From Furcasterigmium furcatum (taxonomy: Eukaryota > Ascomycota > Sordariomycetes > Glomerellales > Plectosphaerellaceae), in assembly GCA_001599815.1 (NCBI GenBank), contig BCIA01000003.1:2790001-2854000 (forward strand): a DNA stretch of 64,000 nucleotides, in the 5' to 3' direction. A program made the position numbers and the translations under genes. Of the stretch, positions 22,353 to 34,247 are shown piece after piece (the first letter of the stretch is position 1; every line of letters begins with the position of its first letter). The notes below the pieces were generated by a model that saw only the letters and a list, made by a program, of their open reading frames with translations, made no database searches and was not told the origin of the DNA.

Positions 22353-23526
22353 ATGAAAGCAGTCGTGATCACCAAGTTCGTTGATGTTAGTAGAAGGAAA
22401 CACCGAGATACCAGTCGACTCAACATTGACCAAACAACTGCAGACTCTGGATAATGTCATAGTCTCAGATATCCCCAGCCCAGAACCTCACGATGGGTTC
22501 CTCATCAAGGTCCACGCAGCCGGCGTGAACTTCGTAGACACTCTCTACGTCCGTCCCCTTGTCGTCACCTCATAGCCGATCGCTTACAAGACCCAGGCCC
22601 AAGGCAAACACCAGAACAACAAGTCCCTCGTCCGGCCACCCTTCACACTCGGCCTTGAATTCGCCGGCACCGTCATATCATCCCCTCCCAACTCCCCTTT
22701 CCGCCCCGACGATCGCGTCTTCGGCGGCCAGACAGGCTCCTACACCGAGATCCTCTCGCTTCCCGCATCGGCCAGCCTCCGCCGGATACCGCCGTCATGG
22801 GACTTCGCCGGCGCGGGGGGCACATGCGCAACCCTCCCCGTCTCCTACGGCGCATTAGTCCTCCGGGCCGGTCTCAAGCCGGGCCAGACGGTCCTCGTCC
22901 ACGCGGCGGCGGGCGGGCTCGGCATCATGGCCGTTCAGATCGCCGCGGCGATTGGGTGTCGCGTCATCGGCACGGCAGGCTCGGCGGACAAATGCGCGAT
23001 AGCCGAGAAGTACGGCGCGGCCGCTTGTGTGGACTACACCAAGAACGCGGAGTGGTGGAAGGATGTCCTGGAGCTGACAGGCGGCAGAGGCGTGGACGTC
23101 GTCTTTGACCCCGTCGGCCTCGTAGACCTGTCCCTGAAATGCATCGCACACTTCGGGAAGCTGCTTGTCGTTGGGTTCGCCGGCGGGGAGATTGAGAAGA
23201 TTGCGATGAACCGCGTGCTGTTGAAGCAGGTCTCTCTCATCGGATACGTGAGTGTTCTCTCTCTCTCGAGCCATGATTTGACTTCTAACCCGCAATAGCG
23301 TTATGGCGAGACGTTGCGTCGAGACGCTGCTGAAGACGAACTCATCTGGGAGGGACTTCAGCCCTTGATCGACGAGGGTAAAATCGTGCCCGTTGTTTAC
23401 GATCGCATCTACTCCGGACTGGCATCTGTCCCTCAGGCGCTCAAGGACCTCGCAGGCCGGAAAACATGGGGCAAGGCTGTTATTCGTCTTACAGAAACAG
23501 GACAGGCGCCAACAGCTCGGTTGTAG
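22353..23526 (+). CDS. Zinc-free MDR enzyme, NADPH:quinone oxidoreductase-like
   Basis: Four exons (22353-22385, 22444-22548, 22597-23247, 23299-23526) give 338 residues. The first exon encodes only MKAVVITKFVD. After splicing the protein has the GroES-like part (KVHAAGVNFVDTLY, FTLGLEFAGTV) and a Rossmann fold with AAAGGLGIMAVQIA, the NADPH-binding AxxGxxG signature of quinone oxidoreductases. No zinc-ligand cysteines are visible. It probably reduces quinones or enones with NADPH. The C-terminal tripeptide ARL fits a peroxisomal PTS1 variant. Intron 2 is 48 bp with an unusual GTCCGT donor but is required, because the frame otherwise hits TAG. It is divergent from spt5. Confidence 0.88.
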
Positions 23527-23875
23527 ATAATGCTTTTATAGTCAAGACATTCCTGATGCCACTCATCCATCCATTGGTGTGCCCGGGGGTATCGTTCACT
23601 CGTTCCGCCCATACCCCTTCGCCGTCGTCTTTCAATAATCCCTCCGTGTTCAGAGCCAGACTCATACCGCAGCCATGTGATGGACACCGTCGCCAGTCAG
23701 ATCGTCCACGGGGATCCGGCCTGAGCTACGAGTTCCAGCACACGCCACGATCAATACCAAACGCCAAGCTTCGCAATGCAGATCCCGCATGTCTATCGAT
23801 GTTGGTGGTTGTTCTCGAGGGATGTGGCGATTTATTTCCCGTTTATCATCGTTGCGCAGGCGTTGTCTAGGGGAC
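23527..23875. other. Convergent 3' intergenic region
   Basis: Space between the 3' ends of the MDR gene and the WD40 gene. Nothing recognisable. Confidence 0.5.
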
Positions 23876-25774
23876 TCAAGGCATCTTGATTCCCCAGAGG
23901 CCCCTGCCAGCGGTGACTCCGAGCCAGTCACCGTAGTCGCCGTTGGCCAGGTTAGGGACATAGCCCAGGTTGCCCACTTCGTAGTCGCACTGCCAGCTTG
24001 CAGAGGGCGTGCGGAAGTTGTCTTGGCCGGTGCCGTTGACAGATCCGGCCTGGTTCAGGAGATCCCAGATCAGTACCTGGCAGTCGTCGCCTCCGGAGGC
24101 CAGCGTTCCACGGCGCAGGGGCGACCACTCGACGCAGTTGATAGCTCCGCCGTGTCCACGGAGTTCCAGGAGAGCCTGGCCGGGTTGCCGCACGTCCAGG
24201 ATGCGGATGACATTCGAGTCCTGAGCAAAGGTCGCCAGAAGATGCGTATCGTGCGGCGATGTTGCCAGCCTCAACAGAGGCGGAGCGTTGCTCATAGTTT
24301 GCTGCGCGAGCGTCGGGCTGATCCTACCGCCATTGGCATCTTGGGAAGACTGTTAGTTATCATGAGGGTGACAAATCCAAGGGCCACGACCTACCTCGCT
24401 CATCCTTCGACGTAGGCTCGTAGATAATCGTACTATGTTCGAGGCTACGGAGATCGAACATGCGGACGCTTCCGTCCTGGCCACAGCTGACGAACACGTC
24501 CACGCTATTGGCGCAAAATCGGACATCGTAGACCTCCTTGTCGTGTGCAATGAGCTGGGTCTTGGCGGTCAGGGACGGGATGTCCCAGATGGTGCACGTC
24601 GTGTCGATGCTCGATGTGATGATCAGACTGGGCGACACCGTGTTCCAGTCCAGGGACGTCAGGGGCGCGGTGTGGTCGGGGGTCTTGGAGTTGGAAAGGA
24701 GGGCGAGCGGTGTGAGCTTCGCCGAGGACGTTTCGCGGCCCTGTCGGCCGGTGATGGAGCTGCTCGTTGTCGATGTAGCCTCCGAGGGGAGCGACCACAG
24801 TCGCAGGTGGTCGCCTGAAGTTGCTAGCAGATCCGTGGACTGCTTCTGGGACGAGGGAGGCTCCCAGAGGAGCCGAGTGACGGGGTACGAGTGCGTGGCC
24901 TCGGCGATCTTGGAGAATTCGAGGCTGTACTTGGACCCGCCGGACTGCTGAGCCTCGGGCGGCGCGGAGGACATCTGGGCATCGAGAATTTGGATCTGAG
25001 AAGGGCTCGGGTTAGCAAACATCACAGTCGGGAGGTCGTGACAGAGCATACAAAGTTGTGGCCGTCCTCGAGATAGCTTCCCACCGCCAGCTTTCCGGCA
25101 CTGTTGCCTTGCGGCGCCCACTTGCACCAGTCGAATGCGTAGAGGGCCCATGGGGCGAGATAGTTGCTCGTGCCAGGTTGGGTGTTGGCTAGTTCGTAGC
25201 CGAGCGTTCCCGGCATGCCGTCTGACATGCTCGAGTCAGCCCGCGGGCGAATATCCGCGAGGCCGAGGGGCGTATTGGAGATGTTCCGCTGAGAGCCTGG
25301 CGCATTGTACTTGTCGGCGGGCGACATGAATTGGGACGTGGTCGTGCCGCCGGGGGTGGTGGGGGTGTAGGGGGAGAAGGCAGACTGTCCCTCGAAGCCA
25401 GCAGCAGGACTAGAGCGAGAGTAGCTGTGGGACAAGCTCAACGTCGGCGGCTTGGAGGATGAGGCGTAGTCTGACTGCTGCGACTGCGTGGGTAGAGTAG
25501 GGGCAGTGTTGGTGGCCATGGCGACCGGGCGGCCTCCTGGTCCCAGTCCGCCGGGCTGGAGGACGTTGGGCACCGTCGAGGAGCCGTGGTAGGATGCGGC
25601 GCTGGGAGAGGCCTGGTCGAGTTTGATCTGAGGGCCTGCGCTGGCGGGATATTCACGAGGCGAGAGCTGTCCGGAGGGGCCCATGCCGCTGGGGGGCATG
25701 TGCAGCTCGTCTCCTTGGGAGGAGTTGTACGTGCCTGTCCTCCTCGGCGAGGTATATTGCGGTTGCTGGTTCAT
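23876..25774 (-). CDS. WD40 protein of the DCAF7/AN11 type with long N-terminal extension
   Basis: Exons 25774-25052, 24995-24395 and 24339-23876 give 595 residues. The C-terminal 370 residues match the DCAF7/AN11/TTG1 pattern: YAFDWCKWAPQG, HSYPVTRLLWEP, SPSLIITSSIDTTCTIWDI, DVFVSCGQDGSVRMFDLRSL, NVIRILDVRQPGQALLEL and a GDDCQVLIWDL near the end. These form a WD40 propeller, usually an adaptor for DYRK kinases or Cul4 ligases. The first 215 residues are a Ser/Pro/Gln-rich, probably disordered extension that animal DCAF7 (about 340 residues) lacks. Introns have GTATGC...TCTCAG and GTAGGT...CCCAAG signals and join in phase. It is nuclear or cytosolic. Confidence 0.9.
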
Positions 25775-26768
25775 CGCGACGGGCAGCCTCGTGGAGGACG
25801 TCAAGGTGTGTGTGGAATGTTGGCTGGCGGCTGGTGCGAGAAGAGACAATGACGCTGAGACAGAGCCAGGACCTGGCTGGACAGGATCGTGCCTGTCGAT
25901 GGACGCAGACGTCGCAAGGGCCTAGTCTCGGACCGGGTCGACCACGTCAGCGCCTCGGTCGATGCGACGAAGCCGGAAGCGATTGGCGATGATCGGAGGA
26001 TATGAGGGGTGACTCGTCGGTCGTGTGTTCGGCCCTGCTCGATGTGTACCCGCGATGTGTTGCCAAAAAGCGCCGCGGGATAGCACGAGCTACGGGGAGG
26101 AGGGGTTGGGGATGGATGTTGACAAGGCTGGAGGTGCGTCTCCAGACCCGGCGGCAGTGGTGGTTTGGGTGCAGCAGGAATTGGGCGCTGAATCACGGGC
26201 GGGTCGGTCTCCATCAGGGCGAGTCAGCGGTCAGGGCAGGAAGCCAAGGGCGTTGAAGCTTCCAGGTTAGGTTCGAGGGGAGCAGGGGCTGAAACAGTAC
26301 ACGTGACTAGCCAATCCTGGACTGGCACTAACTGCAAACATGGCTTGGAAGGGGCGGATCCTGATTGTCACAGTGCAATGCATGTCTGAATCCTGATAGA
26401 ACGCCCTTATCGGCCCTGTGACGTCGAGAGCTCCCTTGTCCCATCAAACACTCACATGGCTTCATCTCACATGCCCTGCGCCGTCGTCATGAGGCGCTGA
26501 GCAGGCATCTACTTATGACCGCTTGTCGATATCGTGGCTTCTTCTTTGGATACCGGTTGAGCATCGACATCAGACACGGATCGCCATCTGCTATCGCTCA
26601 TCTTTAGGGACACGCAACCAACGCGACGGCCTCGGTCTCAAGCTCGACATCCAGGGATACGAGCTCCGGGCGAAGGCTGCATCGGAAGGCCAAGCTTTGG
26701 ATTTCACGCGTCAACACCCTCCTTGCATATCAGCCTCTACATAATTCTTCCCCAGAGCTAGCTCCATC
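25775..26768. other. Divergent promoter region
   Basis: About 1 kb between the divergent WD40 and coiled-coil genes. It includes a CACGTG-containing ACACGTGAC at about 26299-26307 and TGACGT at about 26420. No gene seen. Confidence 0.45.
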
Positions 26769-28697
26769 ATGGCCCTCTCCCGATCCTCGGCCTTCTTCGA
26801 CCGGCTATCGTCCCCTCGCAGGAACAACCCCCTACTCCCCATTCACGAGACGCACCGCAGGCCCGAAGAGTACGACCTCCAGGAGCTGTCGCCAGGCGTC
26901 GAAGATGCTCTGCTATCGGAAGATGCGGCCCGGCACGAGCGTCTGACGATCAGGTCGCCCTCGCCGATGGATCCGTGGGAAGAGCCCGCCAGCTCGACGG
27001 GCTCGGCCTCCAAATTTAAGGAGAGAGGGAACTTCCTCCGCGGGCCTCCGCCGCCCATCACGGCTTCTATGATGGTGACCAAGCAATCACCGCCAGCTAG
27101 ATCCCGCGACCGAGCCACTGGGAAGTCTGGCAACTCACAGAGCCAAACGACCGGTAGCGTCTTGTTCGATGGGTTTCGGCAACAGACCCCTTCCCATACG
27201 GCAGATTCGATATGGAGAAGTCTCCAACGGAGGGAGAAAACCATCTCACGAGAGCTCCAGGACTTGCTCGACATGCAGGCGTCGAGTCTTGTCGCCGGCA
27301 GCGGACCGGTCTCCTCGAACACGAGCGAGCTCGATACATTCAGCGATGATGGCAGCTCAACACCAACGGCAACCTTTTACTCGACCGTCACGTCTAGATC
27401 GCGGATGGTAGCTTCGCTGGACAACCCAACCCGTGCTAATGCTCGCGGAGACGTCATTCCAGTCCGCCAGCCGAAGCGATCAAAGCCCAAGGGCCTGCAT
27501 TTTGCTCGCAGCGGGCTTGGTAGAGCCATGACTGCGCTCGCGAACGTCAAATACGAAGAAGACTCTCACATAGCCACGGCAATATCAGAACGGAAGAAGG
27601 CCCTCGCGCACGTCAAGAAGCTTGTGACTCGGCAGGAAGGCATCTCGACCGAGCTGGAGTTTTTCTCAGACGACAGCGAGGAGCCTCTGGCCAAAGAGCT
27701 GAGGGAGCTCGGCAACCAGCATGAGGAGCTGGACAAGGAGATCCGAGATCTCGAGGAGAGACTGGTTGGCATGCGGAACCGCCGTCGCTGGCTGGGACGC
27801 AAGATGGAGGATGTCAGGAATCGTCGGGACGCAGGGCTGAGCGGATATCGAGGTGCCCTCCAAGAGGTGGAAAGCAAGATCGCCTCGGTAGTTCAGCGGC
27901 CACGGATCGAGCCGTTGGACATGGAGGTGCTGACTCAAGGCCTGGGAGCGGACCAGGAGACGACACTCCCAGTAGACTTCACGACTGGCGAGGACTTTCT
28001 CCAGCTGATTCCCGGGCGACGGACAGCAGAAATGGCAGTGGACTGGTGGGAGGGCGAGCTCAAGATCCTAGAGGCGCGTCAAAAACAGGTGGATAAGGAC
28101 AGGGACGCGCTCGAGGCCGGGCTGGATCTCTGGCACAAGTCTACCACACTTGTGAGCGACTTCGAGGCAGACCTGAGAAGGCTGATGAAGGGGGGCGCCA
28201 AAGGAAAGAACCCAGAGGGATCGCCGCCCGCGACGGAGGTCATGCAGGAACAGCTGCCGCGCATGGCTCAGATCATCAAGGACCTCGAGGAGCACCTGAA
28301 GCAAGCCGAGTCGAATAACTGGAACCTGCTCATCTGCGCAATTGGCGCGGAGCTGGAAGCTTTCAAAGAGGCGGAGGGCGTGCTACGCATAAACCTGGGC
28401 GGCGGTACTCCTCCAGCACCGGAGGCGGAGAAAGGCGAGGCGAGAGACGACGTCAAGAGCGACGAGAGCCCCCCAGTCAGCCAGGAGACGAACGAAGACT
28501 ACCCATCAGAGAGCGACAACGAAGTTCCTCCTGACCTGTTGGTTTCGATTAACCATCAGGAACGACAGGACTCCGGTCCGACGAAGCCAGCTCCCGACTC
28601 GCCTCCCGCTTTCCGCAGAGAGAGCGACAGCAACCTGCCGCCCCCTGAGTTTCTTGCGGAGCATGACCCCGAGTCGGAGGCAGAGTCGCAGAAGTAG
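26769..28697 (+). CDS. atg28: Atg28-like coiled-coil protein
   Basis: A single-exon frame of 642 residues. The N-terminus (MALSRSSAFFDRLSSPRRNN) is followed by a Ser/Pro-rich region to about 250. A charged alpha-helical region then has heptad-like runs (for example KELRELGNQHEELDKEIRDL), consistent with coiled coils, and the tail is acidic and Pro-rich. The start and layout resemble proteins annotated as autophagy-related protein 28 in filamentous ascomycetes. Atg28 was defined in methylotrophic yeast, where it binds Atg35 and Atg17 in pexophagy. The match is from memory of sequence style, so the name is tentative; a generic coiled-coil scaffold is the alternative. No signal peptide or membrane helix. 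Confidence 0.65.
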   Translation: MALSRSSAFFDRLSSPRRNNPLLPIHETHRRPEEYDLQELSPGVEDALLSEDAARHERLTIRSPSPMDPWEEPASSTGSASKFKERGNFLRGPPPPITASMMVTKQSPPARSRDRATGKSGNSQSQTTGSVLFDGFRQQTPSHTADSIWRSLQRREKTISRELQDLLDMQASSLVAGSGPVSSNTSELDTFSDDGSSTPTATFYSTVTSRSRMVASLDNPTRANARGDVIPVRQPKRSKPKGLHFARSGLGRAMTALANVKYEEDSHIATAISERKKALAHVKKLVTRQEGISTELEFFSDDSEEPLAKELRELGNQHEELDKEIRDLEERLVGMRNRRRWLGRKMEDVRNRRDAGLSGYRGALQEVESKIASVVQRPRIEPLDMEVLTQGLGADQETTLPVDFTTGEDFLQLIPGRRTAEMAVDWWEGELKILEARQKQVDKDRDALEAGLDLWHKSTTLVSDFEADLRRLMKGGAKGKNPEGSPPATEVMQEQLPRMAQIIKDLEEHLKQAESNNWNLLICAIGAELEAFKEAEGVLRINLGGGTPPAPEAEKGEARDDVKSDESPPVSQETNEDYPSESDNEVPPDLLVSINHQERQDSGPTKPAPDSPPAFRRESDSNLPPPEFLAEHDPESEAESQK

Positions 28698-29778
28698 GCA
28701 GGAGGCTTTGGATTTCGAGTCAAGACCCAAGAAGCAGCAAGTCCATCATCAAGTAGCGTTCAATACCCAGGGCACTTTTATGTCGTATTTCAGAACGTGG
28801 CCTTCCATCTCTTGCGTTGACTTGTTCAGGTGGGTTCGAGACGAGCCTGACTTCGCTGTGGGCGTCACTCGGATTGGAGTGCGCATCTGGATATTTCCTT
28901 TTACCTGGCAGGCACCCCAAGGTTAATCACAACTTCTACCGGCTGAAGAGACCACTCGGTACCCTGTCGTAGACCACTCGCTCGGTGTTCTATCCGGGAA
29001 GAATATTCACTTAGCGCCAGGGTTGTGCAAGTCGAGAATTTCTTTTTGTGAGATGTCCTAAGACCTTAATCCAAGATCCATATGACTGAAGCCCAACTTC
29101 AAAGCAAACTTCCAGGCCCAAAGGGCGAAGTCTTCTATGCTGTGATACCTGAATTCTTCTACGGCAGGTAGAACATTCAGGGGCGAGCTGTGATCATGGA
29201 GGTTTGGCGAGACGCCAAGAAATGGCCAGCGGCGGCTTACATACACTTGCAGGAAGTCCAATTGTCGAACCCGGCGTCGGTAACCTCGGTTATGAATGGT
29301 GGAAATCGCCCTTTCGCCCAAATGTTGGAAAGCTGTTCCGAGAGTGGAGCATGCCGACGATTTTCCCGTCGGTGGCACCGTGGGACCGGTGCATCTCGTG
29401 ACGAGAGCCACCGCTGGCACTTGCTAGCTTCCGAGGGTCTCATACATAATAACCCCGCGGTGAAATAAGACGGGACCCTTGTGTGTGTTCTGGGGAGGTT
29501 CTTCTTTTTTATTTCTTCATTCGAAAGCGCCGTAAACTCGCCTCTGGCAGCATGGCTGATCAAAAAGCCCCAACACCTGGAACGCCGTCCAAAACCAAGA
29601 GCGAATGAGCGCCCCGAGGAGCGAGCCGGAAATGCCCGGCATGCCCCGCGAGGCCCGTCGTCGCAGGAACTGAGGAGAGATTCGGTAGCCTGGAGCACAT
29701 CCCCCTCTTTATACCAACGCAGTATCGACCTGGGAGCGTCCGACCTCCCTCGAGATATCCCCGTCCGGCTTCCCCCGA
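28698..29778. other. Intergenic, no supported gene
   Basis: About 1.1 kb between the 3' ends of the Atg28-like and DUF1748 genes. A 120-codon minus-strand frame (29058-29420) has no family features and non-coding composition. No RNA gene seen. Confidence 0.4.
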
Positions 29779-30310
29779 TCACCTGGTGCGCTCGAACCAG
29801 CCGCTGGAGCTGGCGATGGCGACCGACTGGTCCATGACCCATTCACCGACGCCGAGGTACTTGTCGATCCATTTGGACATCTCCTTGTTCTCGCCGGCAA
29901 CCTTGTCGGTCTTGAAACTAGGTCTGGGAGTTCCCAAAGGGGCATGTGTTAGTCGACTGCACTCTGAAGGCCACACGGAATCGACGACAACAGCGAGCTC
30001 GTATTCGACATGAAAGTTCGGTAACGGGGCGAGGCCAACTTACGTCAGGCCAGTCGAGCGCTTCATGCCCGCGAGGACGGTCGAGACTGCAAAGCCGACG
30101 TTAGCACCATGTCAACGCAGCGAGGAACGGGGCACCTACTGAGGACCGCATCAACGGCGTAGTGTGTCAAACGGCCCAGCTTCGACCAGAGTCCAAAAGT
30201 CAGCAGGTTGAGGAACTACCGCGCGAGTTAAGACGGCGCAAGCGAGCAGCGGGTGGCAGCTCAGCGAACCGCTGAAGCCTGGCCGGCGAGGGGGATGCTC
30301 GACGTACCAT
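29779..30310 (-). CDS. DUF1748-family mitochondrial micro-protein
   Basis: Four exons, 30310-30308, 30215-30140, 30086-30044 and 29923-29779, give 88 residues. The first coding exon is just the ATG, followed directly by a GTACGT donor; splicing gives MFLNLLTFGLWSKLGRLTHY. The core GRLTHYAVDAVLISTVLAG, then KRSTGLTPSFKTDK and a GVGEWVMDQSV segment are characteristic of fungal DUF1748. Yeast relatives (Mco6) are small mitochondrial proteins of unclear function. The hydrophobic N-terminal part could span a membrane. All junctions keep phase and family alignment, so the split is well supported although no single open frame shows it. The alternative is a different 5' exon replacing the lone ATG. 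Confidence 0.85.
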
Positions 30311-31661
30311 GTTGTAAGTCCGGATGGAGCCCAGGAGATGTGTCTGTTGATTTGGGTATCCTTGCGAAGTAATCACTTCGTCTTTCGATCTGAGGAAGGT
30401 GGGCTAACGAGTCGTCAGGTTATGGTATCGTCGGTCTGATGGTTGGGTTGCTGCAGGGACCAAGACGAAGCACGAGACGCAATCATTCAACTTGAAGATG
30501 CCCGAGCTCCCCGACGGCTGGCCACTCAGCTGCCAGGTCAGGTGGGGTTCAGCCTGACGGACGACCAGACCCCGCTGGAACGACAACGCCGAACGGCCCG
30601 GAGTCACGTGACGTCTCTAGGATGAACGGTGGTCCAAGCTTCGGAGTGGAATGACTGGACCGGCTATCGCACCACCATGATTCGCCGTGGTGTCACCCAG
30701 CCAGTGAGGTGGTGCCTCGACTTTTTGGAGCAATGGCTGCCCTCGACGCGACGTGGTGCCAGCTCTGAGACTTGTGGTTTGTTGAGGACCAAGACCTCCC
30801 TTGAGGCTTTATTTTCGTCCGACGCACGGAGTTCCGGATGTCCTGACCAGGGAGGCTCGAGAGCCACGGCTGGGTGCGAGAAGGCTTGAAAAGGGCCGAC
30901 CGCTTGAAACGGCAAGTCAATTGGGAAGAGCGATGTGAAATCCCTCATTTTCTGATTGCACTTTGCGCGGATTGCTCAGCGCGTTCTCCTTGATCGGACT
31001 TGGAGGATTTGGGGTATGCCGCCGATCTCATAGGCCATTATTCTGGTGAGTACACATTTCTATGACATGTCATTGGCTCTTAGCTCCAAAAGGAGGTCGG
31101 CCGCCGGCGCCCGATCTGGGCGAATCCTCTCGTCTCGCGACCACTGGGTGGGATTTCCAGCGACCGTAACAGCGAGCTCAGGACCCTGAACCCGCTGGAA
31201 CGGGGTCGTGGGTACCTGGAAAGCTGGGTGCCTTAGCGCTCTCGCAGCGCTGTTCCAGCGCCTCACCGCCCGCCCTCAGGCTGCATTGGTGGGGGTCGAC
31301 CAGAGTGGAGCCGCCCAGGGGAGCTTGAGCCGCTGACGGCGGGGAATGTTGCCCGCCCAGCAAAAACACCAATTGAGGAGGGGCAATTCCAGCTTCACCG
31401 TGTCTCAACCGCCGCCATTCTTTTTTTCTCTCATCCTGCATCCCGCAACAAAAAGCCTCGTCCTCACATCCTGCCTCCAGAATTTCCAGCATCCTCCCCC
31501 GAAGGCCTTGTTTGTTACGCTTCTTCCTAAGGACCTCGGCAGCTAATTCCATCTATTTTCTGCGTCTCAGTTGATTCTGAGAACAGCTGCGGACTTTCCT
31601 ACGTCCGCCACCTCCCTCGACCGACAGCAGCACCGGAGCTCCCAGCTCGACCGCCATCAAG
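30311..31661. other. Promoter and leader of pyruvate kinase
   Basis: About 1.35 kb. The right end (31,400-31,640) is pyrimidine-rich with TTTTTTTCTCTC and CT stretches, as in leaders of highly expressed fungal glycolytic genes. Other parts show no gene. A 5'-leader intron is possible but not proven. Confidence 0.45.
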
Positions 31662-33370
31662 ATGACTGCCACCGCCAAGGACCATCTCGACACCGGCGGC
31701 AAGATCTCGTGGCTCGCCAACCTCGACACCGCCTACCAGCCCGAGAAGAACTACCGCCGCTCCTCCATCATCTGCACCATCGGCCCCAAGACCAACTCGG
31801 TCGATGCCATCAATGGCCTCCGCAAGGCTGGCCTCAACGTTGTCCGCATGAACTTCTCGGTAGGAAATGACCCTGACAGCTTCCTCCGAGTATCTCAGCT
31901 GACACTCCCCGCAGCACGGCAGCCACGAGTACCACCAGTCCGTCATCGACAACGCCCGTGCCGCCGAGAAGGCTCAGGACGGTCGTCAGGTCGCCATCGC
32001 CCTCGACACCAAGGGCCCCGAGATCCGCACTGGCAACACCAAGGGCGACGAGGACCTGCCCATCGCTGTCGGCAAGATCCTGAACTTCACCACCGACGAG
32101 GCGTACGCCACCGCCTGCGACACCGATAACGTGTATGATAACCCCCCATTACCCCGCCGCCCATGAAGACCCCTGCAGCACCGAGACTGACCCTTGCTCC
32201 AGGTACGTCGACTACAAGAACATCACCAAGGTCATCGAGCCCGGCCGCATCATCTACGTCGACGACGGTGTCCTCGCCTTCGAGGTCATCAAGATCGTCG
32301 ACGACAAGACCGTCGAGGTCCGTGCCCGCAACAACGGCTTCATCTCGTCCCGCAAGGGCGTCAACCTGCCCAACACCGATGTCGACCTCCCCGCCCTGTC
32401 CGAGAAGGACAAGGGTGACCTGCGGTTCGGCGTCAAGAACAACGTCGACATGGTCTTCGCCTCGTTTATTCGCCGCGGCGAGGACATCCAGGACATCCGC
32501 AAGGTCCTCGGCGAGGACGGCAAGCACATCCAGATCATCGCCAAGATCGAGAACCGCCAGGGCCTCAACAACTTCGCCGAGATCCTCGAGGAGACGGACG
32601 GTGTCATGGTCGCCCGTGGCGATCTTGGTATCGAGATCCCCGCCGCCGAGGTGTTCGCGGCCCAGAAGAAGATGATTGCCATGTGCAACCAGGCCGGCAA
32701 GCCCGTCATTTGCGCCACGCAGATGCTCGAGTCCATGATCAAGAACCCCCGCCCGACGCGCGCCGAGATCAGCGACGTCGGCAATGCCATTACCGACGGC
32801 GCCGACTGCGTCATGCTCTCCGGCGAGACCGCCAAGGGCAGCTACCCCAACGAGGCCGTCTCCGAGATGCACGAGGCGTGCCTCAAGGCCGAGAACACGA
32901 TCCCCTATGTTTCGCACTTTGAAGAGATGTGCACCCTGGTCCGTCGCCCGGTCAGCGTCGTCGAGTCGTGCGCCATGGCCGCTGTCCGCGCCTCCCTCGA
33001 CCTCAACGCCGGCGGCATCATCGTCCTGTCCACCTCTGGCGAGTCCGCCCGCCTCCTCTCCAAGTACCGCCCCGTGTGCCCCATCTTCATGGTCACCAGG
33101 AGCGCCCCCACCTCCCGCTACGGCCATCTGTACCGCGGCGTGTACCCCTTCTTCTTCCCCGAGTCCAAGCCCGACTTCACCAAGGTCAACTGGCAGGAGG
33201 ACGTCGACCGCCGCATCAAGTGGGGCATCAGCAACGCCATCCGCCTCAACGTCCTCAACGCGGGCGACACCGTCGTCGTCGTCCAGGGCTGGAAGGGCGG
33301 CATGGGCAACACCAACACCGTGCGCATCGTCAAGGCCGACCCCGAGCACCTCGGCATTGGTGAGCTGTAA
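31662..33370 (+). CDS. pki1: Pyruvate kinase
   Basis: Exons 31662-31859, 31915-32132 and 32203-33370 give 527 residues, the usual fungal length. Visible landmarks: [27 protein letters not shown] (substrate and K+ site), [14 protein letters not shown], the catalytic-lysine segment [24 protein letters not shown] (Mg2+ site), and [20 protein letters not shown]. It converts phosphoenolpyruvate and ADP to pyruvate and ATP in the cytosol and is normally activated by fructose 1,6-bisphosphate. Both introns lie early, as in other filamentous fungi; the second (GTATGA...CTCCAG) splits a Val codon before YVDYKN. Codon use is strongly C-ending, consistent with high expression. The 420-codon minus-strand frame opposite is a shadow. 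Confidence 0.98.
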
Positions 33371-34247
33371 GTGTTGATGTGTGTTGTTGCCGGCATGGCC
33401 ATGGCAGGGTCACCATGGGAAGGAAGCGAGGAGTCGAGGCTTGGGTAGGCCTCATCGATAGACAGTGACCCGACACGGAACCTAATGTGTCTGTTTTCCG
33501 TGTTGCTTTATGTTAGCTCAGTATGCATACGAAGAATCATGTGTTATGGCATTCCTACCCGTCCGGCTAGTGACACGTATATTTCCCTTGTTGTCTTCTT
33601 GCGAGTAGGGGCCGTCTTTGTCGGCGCAGTCTGTCATATGGGTGAGCCCGCGGATGAGCAAACTCTTCGAAGATGCATGGGATATCCTCAACACGTCAAA
33701 GACGCTTGCTACGTCCCGGGAACACGAGATGTACGCAATGACACGCATCTCTGCTCCTTCTTCGAGTGGAGTTTGGTACACGAGGGGTCGTGGGTCTGCT
33801 TGATTCACTGAGGACTGAGGCGTGCGAGATCGCGGAGCCTTCCCCGAGCGTCACCACACCCCTTTTCCGTGCTTCCTTCGCTGCTCTTCTCACCCACAAC
33901 GACGTCTACGACTCGGAAAAAATCAGAGAGGATTCAAAATCGGCCTTTCAAAACATCTCGGAAGCTTTTGGCTTCAATCAAGACGCATTGGAACTCAAAA
34001 ACGTGGCCAAAGTCATCTTCATCTTCCCGCAAGCATCATCCGCCTCCTCATCCAACGACTCAACTCGCACCCATCACCGAAACCAAACGCATGTGGTAAG
34101 TCATCCACAATACCACGTCACCCACAGCATCGTTACAGCCGGACGCCTCGTTCCCATGCGAGGCGACGTCACCACGCGGACCCCCGATTGGATCGCATGG
34201 GATTTAATTAACATGCCCCCTTTCGCAGCTCAGCGTCGCAGCCCGTC
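33371..34247. other. Intergenic with possible 5' exon of next gene
   Basis: Downstream of pyruvate kinase and upstream of the 298-residue protein. At 34091-34095 ATGTG is followed by a GTAAGT donor, and an acceptor CGCAG ends at 34228; joining them gives an in-frame extension (MCSASQPV) of the next gene. No separate gene seen. Confidence 0.45.

Noticed and set aside
31060..31340. Separate small gene before pyruvate kinase
   Set aside because: Short frames only, with no motif or splice-supported extension.
32087..33349. 420-codon minus-strand frame opposite pyruvate kinase
   Set aside because: It mirrors the strongly C-ending codon use of pyruvate kinase, and its Asp/Val/Gly-rich product has no family features.
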